Program-made: the position numbers and the translations under genes
The notes under the pieces: model-generated
The model's database searches: none
What the model was told of the DNA's origin: nothing
What the model saw: the letters and a program-made list of their open reading frames with translations, nothing else
Shown here: piece by piece, positions 59,059-64,000 of the stretch
Layout: every line of letters begins with the position of its first letter
How positions within the stretch are numbered: the first letter of the stretch is position 1
Assembly: GCF_030272615.1 (NCBI RefSeq)
Contig: NC_081412.1
Location: forward strand, 479,928,657 to 479,992,656
DNA: 64,000 nt
Direction: 5' to 3'
From: Cryptomeria japonica
Lineage: Eukaryota; Streptophyta; Pinopsida; Cupressales; Cupressaceae

Positions 59059-60234
59059 TGTTGGCATTTTTTATGTTTATGTTGTGATTGTCATTGATGG
59101 ACACACACTTGCATTAAGATCCTCTTTATATGTATGAGTTACAGCTCAACCGGTATCTATTCAAACCGGTATGTTGTATTCTAGTCTTTACACTATTGGT
59201 GATTTTGCAGAATGTGTTTCCCAGTCTGAAGTGGCATGTCGACCCCAAGTGGTTCGTAGATCTCAAGCGGTACGAGGGAGCAAAGCGACATAACACATTC
59301 TTACCAGTCTTCATTTTTGTCAAACCGTCAACTGGTATTTTGTATGAACCGGTAATACTCTGAGATGAGTTACCAACCGACATTTTGTGATGAGTTACCA
59401 ATCCACCAATTGTTTGATGGTGCCGACACACTGACGATGCTTCTTGTGTCATGTTACTGAGTATGTCTAGATTAATTGAACCTAGGAAATTGTAATGTCA
59501 TCCTATTGGACCGACATAAAATTAGATTCCTTTAAAAGGACATCATGTCTAGGGTTTTAGGTTGTTGCTGAAAGGGTTTATGTTGTGCTAGGGTTTAAGG
59601 TGGTTGATGAGTTGTTGTAAGAGCAATCTTATCTGAGAAGATCAAGTTGTAACTGATTGAGAGATAGAGAAGATTGAAGTAATGCTGGAATGCATTAGCT
59701 GTGAGCTATATTGGACCTAACTAAGCAATCTGTGCTATCTGATAGATCACACACTTGTTGATTGCTCACCTCTTTGACAAGTTTGTAGCCCTTAACCAGG
59801 TAGGCTTAGAGTAGCCTTTGTAAAATCCTCTAACAAGGTGGTTCACCTCTGTGAATCTAAAATCCTCTAGCAAGGTAGTCTTTAATCAGAGTTATCTCCT
59901 AACAGAGATTGAGATTCCTAACAGGATCTGTTCTGGTGAAGAACATTGTAAGACCTTAACCGGTCTGACCTTAACCGGTTTGGTTTCTATTTTGCAGATA
60001 GTGACTTGTGAGTTCCATCTCACCGTGGTTTTCCTATTTGGATTTCCACGTCAAATATCTTGTGTTATGGTTGTATTGCTTTTGTGGGTGAATGCTTTAT
60101 TTGCATTTTGGTTTGCTTGTGTGATAATTGGTCTGTCTGTTAAGCTATTTTACCAGTTTATCTTTAGATTGTTTAAGTGTTTAAGTGCAGTGTTTTTCGG
60201 TATACTAATTCACCCCCCCTCTTAGTATTCATCA
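59059..60234 (+). repeat. 3' LTR of element D (1176 bp)
   Basis: Same ends as the 5' copy. It differs by few substitutions and a 15-bp tandem duplication, ACCTTAACCGGTCTG followed by ACCTTAACCGGTTTG (59953-59982), which accounts for most of the length difference. Confidence 0.95.
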
Positions 60235-60239
60235 GGGTA

Positions 60240-61301
60240 CACAATAAAATAATATATTCATCATCTCCTCTGCTGTCTAGCTTGTGCAACTGAGGAAATG
60301 CCTTCATAGAATCTACTTCTTTTCTTAGGGTTATTGTGTATCTCGAGAGGCATGATGCCAAGGAATCGAATCCTCGCACTTGACTGCCTTACAACAATAG
60401 GCTTCTTTACAGGCACTCTCTTCATCTCAATATAGTGGAGGTCATCTTCCTGCATGAGCCCACATAGAGTATAGATGAGTGGCACCAATACAATAGGAAC
60501 ATGCACAATAAATATGTCGAATTATTTCAAAAATGGATTATTGTTTACAGATATTTTGATGTCATTGTAGATGCCCCTCATTATAAGAAGAACTTAGTCA
60601 AAAAATATGCTGGTACAATACATATAAAGAAAAGAATGAGATGTACCAGAGGATGCTCCATGCCTAATTCCATCATGTTGGTATTCACGAGGTGATCAAC
60701 TTGCATGAAACCATAGAGAAAATAGATGAGTCACGCCATTACAATAACATCATGCACAATTAATATGCTGGTATAGTGGATATAAAGGAAAGTATGAGAC
60801 CTACTATAGGTAGCTCCACGAGCAATTTCCTTGTAGCGGGGGATGAAAGGGGTTCATCCATCGCATCATCAATGGTGAAGTGCACATCTTGCAACAAACC
60901 ACATATAGTACATATAAGTTGCAGCATCACAATAGGAATGGAAGCATCTAATCTCCACATACAATGACATTTTGTACGATTTCTAAAATGTGCAAAACAT
61001 AATGGATTTCGATGCAATTTTATGTGAACTTGGCCAAAGCATATGCGAGTAAAAGGAATGTGAAGGAAATTGTGACATGAACCTCTTGAAAGGAACTTTC
61101 AACATCATTGATTTGTGCCAAAGAGGTAGGTCGGGTCAAGTCTGAGATGTTCCATATCTCAAATGAATCTTTCAAATTGATAAATACATCAGAGAATGGA
61201 TGTGCATAAGGAAGCTTGACATTTGGGTCAAGCACCTCAACAACACAGACTTTTAGAGTTCTCAGTGGGAGTGTAGTGTTGTGGCAAAGTGTACTACTTC
61301 C
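60240..61301. repeat. Region between D and E with three diverged repeat copies
   Basis: Similar stretches occur at about 60440-60520, 60690-60790 and 60875-60960: each has a phrase like GAGCCCACATAGAGTATAGA or AACCACATATAGTACATATA, then CACCAATACAATAGGAACAT or variants, then (first two) TGCACAATAAATATG. Two also share a TGGTAcAaTacATATAAAGAAA-like stretch. Open frames on the minus strand (for example 61020-61313) show no family motif. Confidence 0.55.
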
Positions 61302-62942
61302 TGTTAGTCCCAACCGGTGCTGAGATGGGAGGGGTGAATCAACACTTGATCAATTTTTCACAATTAAAACTTTTAACTTTAATTTGCATTTATTTAATAT
61401 TCATCAATATACTTAATCACTGTAGTAGAATATGCATACATCAAAAGTTGACAGTGACACCATGATTTATCTTGTGGAAACCCAAATGGGAGAAAACCAT
61501 GGTGTGAGTAGGAACTCACAAAATTTGTACTCTTCTGGAGTATGCCCAGTGAGGAGCCATCCCTGTTAGGTGATTACAAAGACACTATTAGGTGCCACTT
61601 GATTAAGGGATTTTATTTAAGGTCGGTTAGTGCCTTTACCCTGTTAAGGTAGCCTGATTAAAGGACTTAAGAACATCAATTAAGATGTCACTCGGTTAAG
61701 GGATTTTACAAAAGGGACCTATTAAAGTCCATCCAGTTAAGGGATTTAAGTTGCAATGGTTAGAAAGCAACAAATGGATGATCTGTTGAATTAGCTACTG
61801 ATAGCTTGATCAGATCACAATGAGAATCACACTCTATCCACATCGGTTGTGTCTTCTCTGCACAACACCAATTTTTGTCTTACACCTTTGGCTCTGCACT
61901 CAGTTGGCCCTTTGTCCCTCGGCTCTACACTGTGCCAATCTTCTGACCTTCGGCTCTGCACTCTATCGGTCCTCTGACCTTTGGCTCTGCACTCTGTCGG
62001 TCCTCTGATCTTCAGCTATGCACTCAGCCAGTCTACCTCAAACACTCTCTGCTCTACTAAATCCTTTTAGCACTTCCTCTCACTCTGCTCTTCACTTTGG
62101 ATCGCCTTCTACAAGATCTTCCTTTTGCAAATTTTACGATCAAGAATTTCTAAATGAACTCAAGACTACTTTATACATTTTCTGTCGTCACCTTGAGGTG
62201 TTCCCTCAATCAAAGCAATCATAGATTTCAGAAGATTTCAAATTCAAAATCTCCCACTCTTTCTCTACGCGCCCTGCAACAATTTTGCCAAGTGTTCAAT
62301 GAATTCTACCACCACATCTCTCAAAAATAGTAACTTTTGGGTCGAGTTCAGTCATTTAAGAGTGAACCAGAAAATCCGTAGGTAATCATGGCTTGACAAC
62401 ATGATAACCGAAGTTGACCTTACCAACTTGCGATTTGGCGTACACACAAGCTCACCAACTCATATTTTATCACTGCAACTGAATAACCGATCACCGCTCT
62501 GAGATTTATGGTGATCACCTATCTTCCTTCTGTCATACCGGTGTACCGATATACCACTGCACTTCTATATTATTGGTTCATCCTTTGATTTCCAATTTGT
62601 TGTGCTAGCATCAAGTCTCTTTCCCTATTTGCCAATGGGGTACTGGTTTGCATACAACCTCAATTATTCTTGCTTCAGTCATCTTTTGTGACTTCATCAA
62701 CATCAAAATGACCAATCTTCTTTAATGAAAGACTGGTTGGCTTAGTCTATCTTCCCTTGAGCTGATTGAACTTTTGGTCATCTGTTTCCAATGTTGTTTC
62801 CATGTGTTTGCAAGTCATCACCTTTTCTTACTTAAATACATCACTCTATTGATACCACTTCAATGGTTAGTGTTAGACATCAATGACAAATCTTAGCTCA
62901 TATACCAGTTCTCTGGATTGACCGGTTTTGTCAATACCAACA
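61302..62942 (-). repeat. 3' LTR of element E (about 1641 bp)
   Basis: Minus strand TGTTGGTATTGACAAAACC at 62942 to GGGACTAACA at 61302, giving TGTT facing AACA ends. The partner LTR is not in the window, so the inner border is firm (polypurine tract) and the outer one is inferred from the inverted ends and the TTCACCCCTCCC stretch shared with the LTR end of D. Confidence 0.7.
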
Positions 62943-63284
62943 ATCTCCCCCTTTGGCATTGATGGCAACACTTCAGAATTTGTACCAGTCATTACTTATG
63001 CCTTGAGTGATGAATATCTCTCCCTAACACTGGTAATACTCTAATACAACAAATTCATCTCAATCGCGATAATGATATCTCCCCCTTTGACAACAATACC
63101 AAAGATTCATTTCAGTACACTTACAAGACTGCTCCCCCTAACTGGAGTAGTCCACACTTATCAACCTAGTCTTAGAAAAAAAAATTGAAATCATACCAAA
63201 TTGATATAGAGCCCTTTTTGCTTACTTTACTGCAAGTAGGGGCATAACCCCCAACTTACCTCTGAGATATTCAAAGGTTTCTTT
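62943..63284 (-). other. 3' non-coding part of element E with polypurine runs
   Basis: On the minus strand AAAGGGGGAGAT directly precedes the LTR (62943-62954). A further AAAGGGGGAGAT lies at about 63078-63090 and AGGGGGAGC at about 63133-63142. No coding motif. Confidence 0.75.
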
Positions 63285-64000
63285 CTATAGTGGCTTGGTG
63301 AAGATTTCAACCACCTGCTCTTTTGTTGGTATATACTCCAACATCACCTCCTTTTCTTGAACTTGTTCCCTTAGATAGTGATATTTGATAGCTATATGCT
63401 TCATTTTGGAATGCATCACCGGATTCTTAATTATGTCAATGGAACTGGTGTTGTCACAATGAATCACTATCGGTCCAGTCACCTTTTCTTGGATACCTTC
63501 CAATAGTTGTTTGATCCAAACTATCTATGTGCAATTGATTGCAACAACTACATACTCAGCCTCAGTTGTGGATTGAGATATGCATTGTTGTTTACTGCTT
63601 CTCCAAGATACAATCCTATCTCCAAGAAAGAATGCACCTCCGCTAGTGCTCTTTCTGTCATCAATGTTCCCTACCCAATCTGAATCAATGAAGACACTTA
63701 AACTGAAGTCTCCCTTATGTGGATACCAGAGACCATACTCATCAATCCCCTTGAGGTATCTAAATATTCTCTTGACTGCCACCATGTGAGTCTCTTTCGG
63801 ATTTGCAGAAAATCTAGCAACCAAGCCAACAACTTGTGCTATGTCCGGTCTACTATGTACTGCATACTGCAACTTACCGATCATGGATCGGTAAAGTGTC
63901 TCATTCACTTCTTCAGCCTCATCATATTTAGAGAGCTTGCAACCTATAACCATTGGATTTCCAACAGGTTTGCAATCTTCCATTCCAAAAAAATTCAGAA
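63285..64000 (-). pseudogene. RNase H end of Copia pol in element E (one stop)
   Basis: A single frame, read leftward from the window edge: FGMEDCKPVGNPMV, LYRSMIGKLQYAVHSRPDIA, VKRIFRYLKGIDEYGLWYP (end of RT and connection), then RNase H FIDSDWVGNIDDRKSTSGGA, VSWRSSKQQCISQSTTEAEY, IVIHCDNTSSIDIIKNPVMH and LEYIPTKEQVVEIFTKPL. This is the classic Ty1/Copia RNase H, with the Asp, Glu and Asp residues present. One TAG at 63525-63527, where relatives have a Gln codon, is the only break in view. The start lies beyond the edge. Confidence 0.95.

Larger units (their letters stand above)
52480..60234 (+). mobile_element. Element D: non-autonomous LTR retrotransposon with a long unknown ORF (Sirevirus-like)
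   Basis: LTRs at 52480-53644 and 59059-60234 are near-identical by eye. Flanks are GGGCA (52475-52479) and GGGTA (60235-60239), a target duplication with one C/T difference. After the first LTR come an initiator-Met-like primer site, a short gag with four CCHC knuckles, an internal TATA-like sequence, a 1,116-codon frame of unknown function and a classic Copia polypurine tract directly before the 3' LTR. There is no protease, integrase, RT or RNase H. Extra polypurine runs near the 3' end and repeated ACCGGT words recall reported features of plant Sireviruses (Ty1/Copia). It must have relied on proteins of a relative; element E next door is of similar type. Confidence 0.85.
61302..64000 (-). 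mobile_element. Element E: Ty1/Copia retrotransposon, 3' part
   Basis: On the minus strand: end of RT/RNase H at the right edge, 3' non-coding part with polypurine runs, then the 3' LTR. The 5' LTR, gag, protease, integrase and most of RT are outside the window. LTR start and polypurine tract resemble those of element D, and ACCGGT words are frequent, so D and E probably belong to the same Copia lineage. Confidence 0.85.

Overview
The window looks like plant nuclear DNA from a large, repeat-filled genome, with a conifer the most likely source. This is an inference: the evidence is several plant-type LTR retrotransposons nested in one another, plant-specific lineages (chromoviruses, a Sirevirus-like Copia family, an L1-type LINE with a DUF4283 ORF1, a SWIM-type MULE), initiator-tRNA-Met primer sites, AT-rich DNA with introns, and a dominance of CAG-to-TAG decay that fits plant CHG methylation. 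I found no intact host gene, no tRNA or rRNA gene, and nothing bacterial. Every coding region I recognise is a damaged transposable-element gene.

Layout. (A) 1-7138, minus strand: a Ty3/Gypsy element entering from the left edge, with LTR, primer site, long leader, gag, protease and a G-patch module. It sits inside the 5' LTR of (B) 7139-18393, plus strand: a chromovirus with very long LTRs (about 3.9 kb) and decayed gag, protease, RT, RNase H, integrase and chromodomain. 18394-20812 holds an older minus-strand, retroelement-like remnant. (C) 20813-30374, plus strand: a second chromovirus with both LTRs and a perfect 5-bp target duplication (ATTGG). Its RT is split by a 3,988-bp insertion of unknown class, which has its own duplication (GAGCC). 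31130-32946, minus strand: a LINE remnant with ORF1 and 3'-UTR-like sequence but no ORF2. 33.6-37.5 kb: duplicated non-coding blocks around a TA-flanked inverted-repeat (MITE-like) element. 38-40.3 kb: a local tandem duplication and a direct-repeat pair. 42.7-45.8 kb: a decayed MULE transposase with apparent introns. 49.9-51.1 kb: a tandem array of about 204-bp units. (D) 52480-60234, plus strand: a complete LTR element with no recognisable pol. (E) 61302 to the right edge, minus strand: a Copia element of the same broad type, of which the RNase H end and 3' LTR are visible.

The best candidate for something undescribed is element D. Between near-identical LTRs it has a shortened gag (coiled coil plus four CCHC knuckles, no visible capsid domain), then an internal TATA-like sequence, then a 1,116-codon reading frame of unknown function. 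That frame has not suffered a single frameshift over 3.35 kb but carries nine stop codons, nearly all explainable as C-to-T changes. It looks like a non-autonomous, Sirevirus-related element whose main cargo is a long, highly charged, coiled-coil protein.

Limits: all identities were judged by eye from translated motifs. No alignment, database search or divergence measurement was run. Boundaries described as approximate can be off by tens of bases.
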